This document shows positions 1 to 12,000 of a stretch of 64,000 nucleotides of DNA, in pieces. The notes beneath the pieces were generated by a model. That model saw only the letters and a program-made list of their open reading frames with translations. It made no database searches and had not been told where the DNA came from. Made by a program: the position numbers and the translations under genes. Position 1 is the stretch's first letter, and each line of letters starts with the position of its first letter. The stretch is from SAR324 cluster bacterium (GTDB lineage: Bacteria > SAR324 > NAC60-12), in assembly GCA_028281495.1 (NCBI GenBank), contig JANQJU010000032.1, positions 40,842 to 104,841 of the forward strand, in the 5' to 3' direction.

Positions 1-850
1 AAACCAGATCTGGAGTCCTGCCCAAGGTGAGTTGGTTCCCATTGGGGTCATAGTCAATGGACTGTTGATCAACCCCTCCTGTTCCATGAAAAGAGATGGA
101 CTCCAAACGATTGGACTTCTCCTCAAAGGTCATTTGTTGAAAGAGGGAGGTTCCCAAATCGGTATGGGTGATTCGCTTCAGATTATTGCTCTCATCATAG
201 TCAAATTGTTGGGTGTAGTTTTGTAAAGGATAAGAGCCTTGGAGAGGCAAGAGTTTATTGCCGACTTGATCTTGATTTTGTTGGGTTTGTTCCCACATCC
301 CAGCGATTTCTCGACCACCGGCTTCGATCAGTTGATACAGGGGATTGTAAGTATAATCGACCTCCAAGGGGACAGCTGATTGAGACATTGCCACAGGAGC
401 TTCATCGGACAAATGCACGACATTGTCTTCGGGGTCATACTGGTAAGTCAGAGCTTGTAGTTGGTTTCCCTTGGACGTTTGGGTGGTGATGTGAGTCATC
501 TGGAAGGTGAGGGGATCGTAGTCATAAACGGTTTGCATCCCATTGCCATAGCGGATGGTTTTTCGTTGTCCTCTGGCGTTGTAAGTGAATGCTTGGATTT
601 GGGGAGCGGTGTTGGTATCGCCATTATCGAGGGTGATCTTTTGGAGTTGACTGAGCGCATCATAGCGATAGGCCAATTGGTGGGCATCGGGTGTGTTGAC
701 TTCGGTGGGTCGGTCTAGGGCATCATAAGTGAAATCGGTGGTGAAGCAGGAATCATTGTCCAACAGATTGGCTAGCAGGGGCGGCAAAGGAGTTGGAGCA
801 TTCGTTTCTCCAGTCCCTTCAATTGGGTCGGATCTCAGAGTCTTTGACAT
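1..850 (-). CDS. TcC/RHS-repeat toxin component, 3' part beyond window
   Basis: Open minus-strand frame from an ATG at 850 to the left edge, about 283 codons, so the C-terminus is missing. The start has a clear Shine-Dalgarno (AAGGAG, 7 nt upstream) and lies 10 nt after the stop of the TcB gene. The translation is rich in YD/RHS units (FTYDALDRP, YRYDALSQLQ, QFDYDESNNL). In Tc complexes TcC closes the TcB/TcC cocoon, and its hypervariable C-terminus is the enzymatic toxin that is autoproteolytically released inside. Only the N-terminal RHS shell is visible, so the toxic activity cannot be named. It is the last visible gene of the operon that starts near 16832. An RHS polymorphic toxin of another type is the alternative, but the TcA and TcB neighbours argue for TcC. 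Confidence 0.88.
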   Translation of the reverse strand, partial: MSKTLRSDPIEGTGETNAPTPLPPLLANLLDNDSCFTTDFTYDALDRPTEVNTPDAHQLAYRYDALSQLQKITLDNGDTNTAPQIQAFTYNARGQRKTIRYGNGMQTVYDYDPLTFQMTHITTQTSKGNQLQALTYQYDPEDNVVHLSDEAPVAMSQSAVPLEVDYTYNPLYQLIEAGGREIAGMWEQTQQNQDQVGNKLLPLQGSYPLQNYTQQFDYDESNNLKRITHTDLGTSLFQQMTFEEKSNRLESISFHGTGGVDQQSIDYDPNGNQLTLGRTPDLV

Positions 851-860
851 GGCAAGCTCC

Positions 861-3800
861 TTAGGAATTGGGTGTAGAGGGAGTGAACTTTTTTTGAAGA
901 GCCTTTAAAGCAGCAATCACTACGGAGGAATCATTGGTGTTAAAGATATTCCAGTTCAAAACCTCTAAGTCTCTTTTGCCACAAACTCGGCTCTCCCTTA
1001 ACATCCTACCCGTAATGCTGTGACAAGCATTAAAGTTCAGACCCGCTTGGTCGAAAAGAGCCACTTGTTTGCCTCGATTATTCCAGGTTTCAGGGTTCTC
1101 AAAAATTAGGACTCCATTGAGTTTTGTATCTCCATAAAACAAATATTCCACCACCTCATTTAAAGGGGCACCATCCCCACCCGTTACTTTTTTTTGTATC
1201 AGCCGTTGGAGATCATCATAATGATATTGGATCACGAAATTACGAGAATCTCTGGTGTAGATCACTCTCTGCATGGTGCTGAACAATCGCCAATGGGTAC
1301 CAGCGTCTACAGATATCGTCTTAATTGAATCCCCAGACAAAGTGTGCGTATATTCAAAGTTGTGATACCCACCATTAAGCAAACGCTCATCTGCACTCCA
1401 TTGTTGGAACCCCATTAAATCTAGCATCACGTAATTGCTACTACCCACCATGCCGTAACGATAGGTTTGAATCACCCGTGCCAAATTGTCCAATAACTGG
1501 ACTTGGGGCTGATTGGCAAAAGGTGCTGTCTTTTCCGCAGCAACCTTTTCCCAGTGAGCGAGCTGATCTCGGTTCTCATAATACTCTGTTTCGGTGAGGG
1601 TATTGTTTCTATCAAAAAAAAGGATTGTCCAGGGAGAGGGAGTAAAACGTTCTGTCAAGCCACCATAGAGTTGGTGGGCTAAGAATCCTTGTGAGTTTGT
1701 CACTGGAAGCGGAGGTTCTGGGGTGAGTTCCCCATAAAGGGTCTTACTGCGAAAACCTTTAGGGTATTCTGTTAGGACCAAACGCCCTAAAGGGTCGTAA
1801 AACAAAGTGGGAGAGACCCCTAGTTTTTGCAAAGCCTCTTGATCCGTATAAGTATATTTATCCGTAAAAAATGGTTCGTATTTTCTGACAACAAGATCCT
1901 TATTGTTATAGCGTACTGCCCCTGTGGTTAACCAGATATCTTGAGGGGATACTTTTTGATCGTGGCCATCACGACCCGTTTCCCAATAACCTTGAGCAGC
2001 GTCTTCTGCTTTGAGTTTGCTTTGCAGCTCTCGACCAAAACCATCACTATATTGAAGAATGGTTTGTATCGGACCACCCGGCATTCCGTCATGGGGATAG
2101 TCCTCAGCAACTAAATTGATACGAAAGGCCGGAGTAGAAGTGAGGTCGTAATAAAAATAATGGGCAGCTCCTTTTAAGTAGGTATTTGGGTGGTCTATCA
2201 GATCCTGCACGCTAGCAGGACGAGGCCATTCGCGGCCGGGGGCGAATAGAGAATCGAATCCACAGGTTTGCCCTCCTTCGGTACCATAATAGGAACTGAC
2301 CGACACCATTCCTAACGGATCGAGCAAAACTTCAGATGTATTCCCGTTCATATCCTGAATCGCCTCTGGCGACACGTGCTGGTAGTTGATCCGCGTCATT
2401 TCTGTTGTATTTTCTGAAGAATCGATGACCTTTTTGACCAACAGGTGGTAATCGTCGTAGTGATAGTGCAACGGATTGCCAAAAGGATCCGTCACGGTTT
2501 TTACCAAATAAAATTGAGAAGCATCGTGGTAAGTATGGTAACTGCCTGGATTCCAAAAAAATTCAGAGGCATCACCTTGGGAAAAGGTGACATACCCCCC
2601 CCCATCGGAGTCGGTACCGGTCAGGCTTTGTTCGATTTGGGACGGCGTCAAAATACCTTGAAATGCTGCTATCGTGATCTGTTTATCCAATTCAGCCAGC
2701 CTCACACTATGGAGGAGGATCTGAGGTGTGACCGTTCCAAGTGGAAGAGGATTCGTCTGATTGGCTTCGCAATAATAATATCTCCCCCACTGGCGTAGTT
2801 GTGTGTCGAGACTGGAGAATTGATGGACGATCTTTTCGTACAATTCCTCGAAGGTGAAATACTGACCGTGAGCCGGGGTGAGTTTCCGAATTTCGTAATC
2901 CTTCCTTTCCACGGGCACCCCTAACAGATAACGAGTTTCTTCATCTTGGTTAATCCAAGCATTTTGTGTGGAAAGGATTCGAAGTTGAGTTTGTTGACTA
3001 CGAGTGGAAGGGGCTAAACCCGCTCCATGATTGGAGCGCCTACCATAGGTCACTTCACAAGACTGGAGAACGTGGCCATAAGTGTCGGTTTCTAAAACCA
3101 AATGGTGAGAGGTCTGGGGATCGTTGGGGTTCCGTTCATACTCAGATTGGAGGGATTCCAAATCATGGACTAGACAAACACTGTACTTATGAGTCCCCTT
3201 CGCTTGGATCTGTTGGACTTTGTACCGATTTTCGGTGACCCGGTATGGCACAGACTCCCATTGGGATTTGTCTAGACCATAAATTTCAGTTCTTAGGATA
3301 GTCCCTTGGAGGCTTCGATGAGCCTCACGGAGAGCGTCTCCTTCCATGTCAGCAGGTTCGAAAAGTGTATTCGGCAGCGTTAGCGCTTGGGAATCTCCCT
3401 TAAAATATTCTTTTTTATATTCCTCCAAAAGATCGGTTTCTTTTAACCAAGCACCCACATGGTACCAGGTCTTATGTCGTACAGGGGGAACATAATAAGG
3501 GGATGGGGGGGCATCCTGTTCCAAAATCAAATCAATCAATTCTTCGGCATCCTGGCGTTCTACGTATCCAAACCCCCGAAATTCTCTTTCAGTCCCATCG
3601 TAATAGCCGTGGCGATAGCGATAAGTATGGGTGAGGCGGGTGTTTGAAATCAAATCACGCTGGATGACCTTTTCAATCACTTGGACGGGAAACGGCAAAC
3701 GGGTCACCCAGAAGTTGCCTGCTTTTTTGTCTTCCAAATAAAATTTTGTAGAGCTGGCATACTGAATCTCGGTCTGCCCACCCATGTTATTGGAGAGGTG

Positions 3801-5915
3801 GGTCAATAGATAAGGTTTTTGGTTGCTACTGAAATCATAATACCAGTGTTGGGGGGTGGGATGAAGCTGCGTGAAGACCAGACAACTCGTGCCTCGACCA
3901 AAAAGATCGGTGAACTGAACTTGGTCCAACTGATCCCAAGGGGTTGGCAAAGAGATTTCTATAGGTGCTGCGAAACGGTTGCCACTCTGATTCCGGAAGA
4001 GTTTCACTTTATCAGGATAGAGATAGACCAAATCGGAGGTTCCCGACCCATCGGCGTCGACTAAAAAGAGTCGAGTTGTATCAAAATCATCGCCAAATGA
4101 AGGGGGATTTTCCATGGTTACTGGTGGAGCAAATTTTCCGTACCCAAGACTGGGCCAATACACGACACGATCTTTTTGGATTCGGACTAACTGAGGCGTA
4201 CCGGCCCCCGCCATGTCGGCAAAACGCAAACTGAGTGTTGGTGCGTCTAGTTTGGAGAGAGGCAAGTCGGGTCTCCGCTCTGTGAGGAGCGCCTGGCCAT
4301 ATCCCTGAGTTCGTTGATTTGGATACACACGAACCCGCTCCTCTTCAATGATCAAGAGGTCTGTTAGACCCTCTCCTGTCACATCCACGGGTTTAAAGAG
4401 GGGATCATGAAAATCCGTGGGAAACCCAGGGAGCGTTTGGAAATCCTTCCAGCTTCCATCAGGTTTCTGGGCATAATACCCAGCTTGCATTGGGCTGCTC
4501 TCTAAAAGGTCGAGCTGCCCATTGCCAGTGACATCGATTAACGTGTGGGTCCTCCCTCCGGTTTCTCGTGAGATGGGAAAGTGCGGGATTACCTCAAAAG
4601 GCTCGAATTCTCCCTGCGTGGTACCTGCTTTCACCCCCAGAGGTTCTTGATACAGAACAGAGGTGCCGTCATTGTAGAGAATCCCAGGGATACCTTCGCT
4701 GTGAAGATCGACTAGCTGAAATGGGAAATGATCCACTCCGACCAACTCGTCTCCATCTTTCATTTGTAAATCGCCAAAAGCATGGATTCCCTTTGGAAAG
4801 GTGGAATATTCAAAGGTGAGTGCCGGCAAAGCTTGATGATGGTAATTCCCTTTTTGAAACGAGTAACCAACTTCCTGAACTTCTTGAAGTAAACTGACGA
4901 TCCGAGCTTCTTCTATATCCTGATGATTATAAGTAAACTGCCAAGCCCGCACGAGCGCCGGTTGTTTGGTTCCATATTCTTTTTCAGGAAATCGGTGAAA
5001 CAACAAAATATGATAACCGAGGCGTCGAGTGCGGATCTCGAAACCTGCATGGTAGACTGAAAAGGGATCTGGACGAAGTGTAGGCGTGGAGTCTAAGACC
5101 TTCTGATAGATATCTTCACCACTAAAAGCTACCTGTCCTGAGTAGTCAATGACGACCTCAAAGTGCCAAGTGGTCGGAATCGGCTGGGATTGCAAGGAAA
5201 TGGCTTCTGAGATGGGATCTTGGTTGCCGTATTCGATCCGAGCGAGGTACTTGTTCGGGTTGGGTGCTCTATGTTGTTCATAGATGGGGGTGGGAAGCGC
5301 AGCGCTGTCTTCTCCTTCCCAATGGTATTGGATGTGATTTCCTTTGGCATCAAAGCTTTCTTCAAGGAGCCACTTGAAAATATGAGTGTTTTGTTCAGGG
5401 GCCGCAATGCGCGCTTGCTCACTTCTACCAAAAATCGAAGTGAGGTTCTGCCGAGTGACAACCTTCCAATAGGAATAGCCATCAGAGGAAACCCAATGCT
5501 CGATTCGGTCAAATTCGTCTTCCGTTCGCGAAAGGTAGCGAGTGACCTGATAATCCCCCACCACCTTTGACGGCGTGTTGTCATCAGGAACGAGGTAATC
5601 GCTTCCTGAAAAGAGGAAGGTATCGGTTCCCATATATTGGGGGATTCCCTTAGAAGTCTGACGTACGATGTTTGGGAGCGAAAGCTCAAATCCGAGACCA
5701 AAAATTCCACTGCCGTTGCCAGAAGTGTAGTCCACACTCAGCTGCGGAGTGAAATCGCGACTGGGGGTGAGTTCGATGGGGATCGATAAGGCCGCAGTCC
5801 CTGTGAACTCATTTTGAGAAAAAGTTTCGCCAAGCCCTTGAATCGCTCCACCGCCTTTGGGGAGAGTGGGCTGTATGGCAGTTATCTTTTGGGGAATATC
5901 CGCCCTTCTGTTCAT
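861..5915 (-). CDS. Tc toxin complex component TcB (SpvB/TcdB-like)
   Basis: 1684 aa. The N-terminal ~320 residues match the SpvB domain (KGGGAIQGLGETFSQN, then SVDYTSGNGSGIFGLGFEL). The middle (~450-680) has FG-GAP/VCBS-like units (DVTGNGQLDLL, DVTGEGLTDLLI, DADGSGTSDLVYL), as in the TcdB middle domains that form the propeller docking on TcA. The C-terminal part carries RHS strands (YNNKDLVVRKYEPFF, YHYDDLQRLIQKK) and ends in an FDQAGL motif. In known complexes TcB and TcC make a hollow cocoon, and the TcB propeller gates translocation through TcA. TcB proteins are usually about 1450-1500 aa, so this one is somewhat long. The start has an AAGGAG 8-9 nt upstream. It sits 100 nt after TcA and 10 nt before TcC, so co-transcription is likely. 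Confidence 0.93.
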   Translation of the reverse strand: MNRRADIPQKITAIQPTLPKGGGAIQGLGETFSQNEFTGTAALSIPIELTPSRDFTPQLSVDYTSGNGSGIFGLGFELSLPNIVRQTSKGIPQYMGTDTFLFSGSDYLVPDDNTPSKVVGDYQVTRYLSRTEDEFDRIEHWVSSDGYSYWKVVTRQNLTSIFGRSEQARIAAPEQNTHIFKWLLEESFDAKGNHIQYHWEGEDSAALPTPIYEQHRAPNPNKYLARIEYGNQDPISEAISLQSQPIPTTWHFEVVIDYSGQVAFSGEDIYQKVLDSTPTLRPDPFSVYHAGFEIRTRRLGYHILLFHRFPEKEYGTKQPALVRAWQFTYNHQDIEEARIVSLLQEVQEVGYSFQKGNYHHQALPALTFEYSTFPKGIHAFGDLQMKDGDELVGVDHFPFQLVDLHSEGIPGILYNDGTSVLYQEPLGVKAGTTQGEFEPFEVIPHFPISRETGGRTHTLIDVTGNGQLDLLESSPMQAGYYAQKPDGSWKDFQTLPGFPTDFHDPLFKPVDVTGEGLTDLLIIEEERVRVYPNQRTQGYGQALLTERRPDLPLSKLDAPTLSLRFADMAGAGTPQLVRIQKDRVVYWPSLGYGKFAPPVTMENPPSFGDDFDTTRLFLVDADGSGTSDLVYLYPDKVKLFRNQSGNRFAAPIEISLPTPWDQLDQVQFTDLFGRGTSCLVFTQLHPTPQHWYYDFSSNQKPYLLTHLSNNMGGQTEIQYASSTKFYLEDKKAGNFWVTRLPFPVQVIEKVIQRDLISNTRLTHTYRYRHGYYDGTEREFRGFGYVERQDAEELIDLILEQDAPPSPYYVPPVRHKTWYHVGAWLKETDLLEEYKKEYFKGDSQALTLPNTLFEPADMEGDALREAHRSLQGTILRTEIYGLDKSQWESVPYRVTENRYKVQQIQAKGTHKYSVCLVHDLESLQSEYERNPNDPQTSHHLVLETDTYGHVLQSCEVTYGRRSNHGAGLAPSTRSQQTQLRILSTQNAWINQDEETRYLLGVPVERKDYEIRKLTPAHGQYFTFEELYEKIVHQFSSLDTQLRQWGRYYYCEANQTNPLPLGTVTPQILLHSVRLAELDKQITIAAFQGILTPSQIEQSLTGTDSDGGGYVTFSQGDASEFFWNPGSYHTYHDASQFYLVKTVTDPFGNPLHYHYDDYHLLVKKVIDSSENTTEMTRINYQHVSPEAIQDMNGNTSEVLLDPLGMVSVSSYYGTEGGQTCGFDSLFAPGREWPRPASVQDLIDHPNTYLKGAAHYFYYDLTSTPAFRINLVAEDYPHDGMPGGPIQTILQYSDGFGRELQSKLKAEDAAQGYWETGRDGHDQKVSPQDIWLTTGAVRYNNKDLVVRKYEPFFTDKYTYTDQEALQKLGVSPTLFYDPLGRLVLTEYPKGFRSKTLYGELTPEPPLPVTNSQGFLAHQLYGGLTERFTPSPWTILFFDRNNTLTETEYYENRDQLAHWEKVAAEKTAPFANQPQVQLLDNLARVIQTYRYGMVGSSNYVMLDLMGFQQWSADERLLNGGYHNFEYTHTLSGDSIKTISVDAGTHWRLFSTMQRVIYTRDSRNFVIQYHYDDLQRLIQKKVTGGDGAPLNEVVEYLFYGDTKLNGVLIFENPETWNNRGKQVALFDQAGLNFNACHSITGRMLRESRVCGKRDLEVLNWNIFNTNDSSVVIAALKALQKKFTPSTPNS

Positions 5916-6015
5916 ACGTTAGCTCCTTGATAATATTCCGATACGTCCCCAACTCAATCCAAACCCCCCGTGGTTTCTACATAGCCTCCATTCATGGGCT
6001 TCATATATTTTGTGC

Positions 6016-9000
6016 TCAACGTTTCATGGCGGTATATCGTAATTTGATAATCACATCCGTCAAACTCTCAAGAAGCCCAGGGTTGGCCGTTTGAGGCATC
6101 TCCAACTTCCAATCCGATATCGCTCCTGTCCCTTCAAAAGGGAGGTAGCGTTCGTCATGGAAATTCAACTCAAAAAGTCCACTATCGTCGATTCCTTGGG
6201 AGAGTAAAATTTGTTGGTCCGCCCTCCCATCTGTTTTTAGCGTGCCATCTTTCAAGTCAATTTTATTGGATTCCTGAGTTAGGGTTGCGTGAATATCTTG
6301 ATAAGGCCCTAGTACTGCTGGAATGGAAAGGGAGAGGGTCTTGATGCGACGAGAATATAAAGTTGAATAGTCCGCATCCAAGGCCTCTTTAGTGATTGAG
6401 AATTGGCATTCTTCCGTGGTTTTTAGTTTTTCAAAGGCACTTTGATTCAAGGATTTGAGGGAGATGGTCTTGACAATCTCCAAACGGCGTTTGTTTTGCT
6501 CAAGGTAGGTGCGGTCCATATTCATCAGATCCAATAGGAGGGCTTCTCCTGCCAAGAGGCCTTTGTGGAGATCGCTCCAATTTCCAGGGTTTACAAAGGT
6601 CTGAGCATTGGACAGTTCGAATTGCCAAGCCCGTTGAGCCGACATGGCCAAGTTGTAAGCAATTTGGTAAACCTGAAAATACAGTGCCGCGAGTTTTCCA
6701 ATCATCCACTGGTAGAGTTCTTGATTTGTAAATTTAGTTCGTAAAAATGCCTCGATTTCTTGGACTTGGCTGATGTTGGTCTCTAACAATGTGATTTCCA
6801 TTTGAGCGATCTGAAGTTGATATTGTGCCGCTTGGATCTGCTCTTGGATTTGTTTCATATCTTCTTGCGCAACGGCTTTTTGGAGTTCCCAATCTTCCGC
6901 CCTGCGTTGATATTGTGCCAGAGTGACCGTCATATTGGCTTCTTGGTTGAGTATTCCGGCAGTCCCTTCCAAGATCATAGCCCCTTGATTGATGGCATCC
7001 CCCGGTTTGAAATCCCCCGCAGCGAGGCCAAAGACGGTAGGGATGAGATGACTGACCGCAGCCACTCCCTTGATCACTTGCGCTGTTCCTTGAAGAGCAA
7101 TGGCCGCTGTTTCTAGACTAAACTGTTTTTGTTCATTACTTGACAGGCCTTGACGAATCAATTGGTCATAATGGTCATACCGAACCTGGGCTCCAGCCAA
7201 CCCGGCCTGAAGGGATTGAAGGGTGGATTGAGCGGCTTTGAATTGCTCGTCTTTAATGCCTTGGGTCATGGTCATCAAGGCCTCTTCATGAGTAGTGCGT
7301 AGGCTGGCGAGATATTCGGCGTCCTTTTTTTCCAAAGCATTGAGCAAGGCATTGCCAAACTGGACCACTACCGAAGTTGCGTTCCGAGCTTTCTCTACCA
7401 ACACTCCATACCGATAATATGGCACGGGAGCCATGGCTTCTGCTAAGGCTTGACTCACGCCCAAGCCAGAGGCCACCGCCTTGATCAATTGATCGGGGGG
7501 TATCGGAGGTTGGAACAGGGGAAGGTGTTGTAGGTTGCCAGCGATGTCCAGATTGTGACGAATGTTGTACAGACGAGATTCCACCAAGTCCCAATATTGG
7601 ATAAACTTGTCGTTTTCAGGAATACCAAAATAGATGTTAGGAATTGCGTTGTTAGGATTATCGCTCACTTCGGGAAGAAATTTCGTAGGAATTAGTTGTT
7701 CCAGATCGATCAAAAACTCTGGAATCTTGCCGTTGGCATAGTGGTCTTTGATATCACCAAGCGTGCGAGCTGCCGGAAGATCACAAGGACCGGAGTTGGC
7801 AGGCCTCTGGCCGAGCAGATCATAAGCCATCACATATAGCATGGTAGCTTCCACCAGAGATTCCCGAGTATTCAAACGGAAAAAATAATCCCCCCAATCG
7901 ATCAGGTTGTCGATATAGTGCATCACAATGGTTTTTTGATAGGCAATGGGCCTGAGAGCAGCAATGGCTTGGGGATCAAAGGGGTCATTGTGGTAGATGG
8001 CTAACTGACTCTGACTAGTCAGATCTTGCTCCAATTCTTTACTAGGAGATTCGGTCAATTCTTTCCGCAATGTTGGATTGTGGCTGCTCCGAAGACCAAC
8101 GAATTGCCAGAATTGGTCCTGCCAGATCGGGTCATCTTGATCCTCACCTTGAATTTCAGGGGTTTCTGAAGTCTCCAAATGAACCGTGGGGTTGTAAATA
8201 TACTGATACCACGTTTTGACCATTTCGAACTGCTGGTGAGCATTGCAAATGTTGGCCACTAGGAAAGGGGTGTGGAAAAACAGTTCCCAATAATAAAGCC
8301 CGTTGGCTCCAGTAAAATCGAGAGTTTCTGAAGGCCAAGGCTTAACAATTATAGCTGGGTCCGGTTCTAACGCGCTAAAACTATCCTCAGGAGTTTCTTG
8401 GGCTTTGATGCTGAACAGCCCTTGCACACCATTGGCAAAAAGATAGTCGCTCAATGTATGAATGGTCAACGAATTGAGTCGAATATAGTGGTATTCGGAG
8501 GTGGTAACCGGGTATTGGGGGATGCTCAGATATTCGGATTTGCCTGTGTCTAAAATCGACCAACCGTGCCAATTGGAACGGTTGAAATTTGGAGAAATCA
8601 ATTGTTCGTTAGATTGTTGATCGTATAAAGTCTGAACTTCAGAAAGCTGCAACACCCTATCGAAAATCATGATGTCCGAATAGTAGCCTACGAAATCGCT
8701 GAATCCAGGCCCCGCTCCAGCCTGTAGTTGAGTAAAACTGATATCATTGGAAGACAGGTTGTAACTGGACATGTATTCTCCATTGAAAAAAAAGTTCAAA
8801 CTGTACTTATTTTGGTCAACTTTGCGTCCAGTTATTGCAAAATGGCACCATTGGTCATTCACTAAGTTGGATAATTTGGTGATGATATGAATTGGGCCTT
8901 CTGTTGGGTTCCATACCAAGGATTCTTTTTGATTCGATATGATCGCAAAAAGTGAGGGGTCACCAAAAATGAAGGTTCTAGATTCAAAATTGGTCCCGTA

Positions 9001-12000
9001 CACCCAAAAAGAGAAACTAAAATCGTGGTCGATAGACAGATTGTTGATGGAGATCGGCCCTCCACCATCATTTGCCAAATAATAACTCTGACGCCCCTCA
9101 ATTTCTGCAAAGGTCGGATTGTTAGCTTGTGCATTAGGATAGTCGTTATTCTCTGTAATATTTTTTAAATTTTTTGCCAGAGGGTAATAAGCGTCAGGAA
9201 TGAGTAATAATGACCCCGTGATGGGGTAATTTGTCGAAACAGCTGGCAATGCATTGAAACCGTTTGGCTGGGGCAAGGTAGCTGTTAATTGCCAGTCATT
9301 GAGCTGATGCACCTGCCCACTGGTTAAGGAAAAGTCAAATACAAGGATCTCATCCATGCTGCCGTCATACTCATTAGCAATTTCTAACACTTCATCATTG
9401 ATTGGACCCAATGCAGTCTTCGTAGAGCTACTTTGTGGTTGGCCATCTAAATAGACGGCCGTTTTGTCAAGAGAGACAGTGACGGCTATGTGGTGCCATT
9501 CATCCGATCTAATGTAGCTATTAAATTCTACACCATTGACATACAGCTGATGGTTATCCTTTATTTCAATCAGTGTTGTCTGACGGGTTTTGACCAGAGC
9601 ACCATATTGCACATTGCTGATATTGACCCATAGGGCGATAGAGTAATCTTGACCAAGTACCAATTTATCACTGACCAAATAATTGGTTTTGTCGAATTTA
9701 AAAGCACTCTTGCGACCATATCGATCCTCCACATATTTGATTGTGCCTTCGGTTTGGATATTATTTGGAATGCTGCCGCTGATGTTTACCACCAAGGCAT
9801 GAACTTGTTTGTTTAAATTGATATCAAGTACAGCATTCAATAGGGACGAATACTGAACAATAATCCGTTCTTCTCTCGTGATTGCTTCAATCCTTTGCCA
9901 CTGAACCGCTTCCGCTTTTTTTCTAGTATTCACCTCTTTGGGCAGAAGAATAGGTTCTCCCAGTGTTTGAGGAGCGGTCCAATTTTTATTGAAGTTGTAA
10001 AAAGAGTACTGAATCGTTGCATTGAAACGGTCACTTTCGATTGAATTGTCAGCTTTCTCAGCAGGAGCGGGTTTGATGTCAACCCAAAATACAAAGAGTC
10101 GGTTAAACGCATAAACAGGTGAGGCAAATTTTGCAGTAATCGCTTGTTCGATTTTGAACCAAGGAGACCATTGAGTAGCGAGGTAAGTTTGTTGAGTCGA
10201 ATCATAATCAAACCGAGCGGTACGATAATAATATTGATAGGGCTGGGTGTAAGTCCGATTGAGCAGGTAAAGATTCTGAGGGAGATAGTTCGTTTGTGTC
10301 GGATCCTCGATTTCCTCCAGGTAGGCTCCTGCAAATTTGAGATTGGCTACTGCTGCAAATCCATCGAGGTACGTGTTGACTCCAATGGTTACACTTTCCT
10401 GGTCAATGTGGGTCTGTTGCAAGGATTCGATCAATTGATTGAAGAGTTCGGTCCTTTGTTTACGCAATTCGGGTTGAATGTAATTTTCTGGATAAAGAAA
10501 GGTTTTTCGATTGGCCTCCCAAACGCGATAACTTCCCATCCATGACCAGTACTGATCGATTTGTTCTTGGGTGTCCTTAAACTCCAAGTCGGTTTCCAAA
10601 TTCATGCGAGCCCGTTCGATATACAGCTGCAAACATCCAATGGCCTCTTTAATAACCGAAGTCTGGACCAAACCCGTAACTTCCACATCGATTAAAAAGT
10701 ATTCATATAAATCCCGACGCGTTGCAATGCCTTCCAACCCTTCTTGTTGGAGTTGGAAAATGACATAATCTGCCAAAACATCTCTCTTGGCTTGATCCAA
10801 GCTAATTTGGATGGGCTTATACACCTCCTTCCATTCAGTATCGGCATACCGTCCTTTGATCGCCCCTAAAAGCGCGTCGGACGATGGCACAAAGGCCGAA
10901 TAGTCGGTTTGATTCTTCAACGCATCGAGTTGTAAGAGTCCGGCAATATTCAAGCTCGTCTGCGCCCTCAAATCAAAGCTGTTTTTCATCCGAACGACTG
11001 CTTCTACCGTACCGTAAAGAGAGGGTTGTTGAGATGGCCAAAAATGATTGATCAGGATCAAAATCTGGTCCGGGTCCCACTGCGTCAGCTTCGAAAGCTG
11101 TTCCACGATATCATCCATATCTAGCTCATCTGCATACGCTGTCATTAAATAGTAAATCCGATCTTTTTGAGACTGGAACTGCTTCCCCAAGACAAAATTG
11201 GCGTCATCGGGACCGGTGAGCAGTTTGAACGCTTCTAGAATCAGACCTTGACCGTTGATGTAACCTCGGGTGACCAGATCGCTCCAAAGCAGCTTGCCTT
11301 GAATAGCATCGCCCAACAAATCGACTAGATCCATTTTAGTGAGCTTGCCACTGACGTGGGTAAAGTAGTGAATGAAGCCATTTTCATGATCTTGGTAAGT
11401 GTTGACCAACTTCTTGAAATCAGAAAGCCGTTGGATATCCACTAAAGTGAGGGCATGGATGTTGGAGATATTGTAAAATTCGGGATTCTCAAGGAGATTT
11501 CGAAGTTCGCTATAGGTCAATCGAAAAACTCTAGCTAAGCAAGAATATCGATTGATCAAATCGAGCTCATGGAGCACGGTTTGAGGCACGGTATCAGCCA
11601 TTTCTAGGAGTCCCTGACGATTAAAAAGAAAAGCGAGTAGACTTTGAAGGAGGGAGGCCTCATTGAGCGTATTGGCGACCCATTCTACAATTGCAGATAC
11701 CGCATTGGAGTCGATGCCAAATTGAATGGATAATGTATTGGCCAAGGTTTTATCTTGGAGTTGACGAGCTGCGATCAGCAGATTTTGAAGAACTTCTGCT
11801 AGAGCCTCGATGGTTTGAGCATCTTCAGTTGGGGCGAATTGTTCTAGCAATTCGATCAAGTGAGTCCGAGTCGGCACCTCAAGAACAAGCCCTTGGGAAG
11901 AAATCAAATTCCAGGTCACCAGTTGTTGGTAAAATGCATCAAGAGTCACCCCAGGGATACGAAGTGTTGGATTGGATTGGAGGGTGGATTGAGTGATCCG

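Noticed and set aside
861..870. Possible sequencing frameshift separating TcB and TcC
   Set aside because: The TcC start has a proper Shine-Dalgarno at normal spacing and two-gene TcB/TcC organisation is standard, so the split is taken as real.
7286..7594. Many open frames antisense or out of frame within the Tc genes
   Set aside because: They overlap long, well-supported Tc coding frames, have no ribosome-binding sites and show no family similarity.
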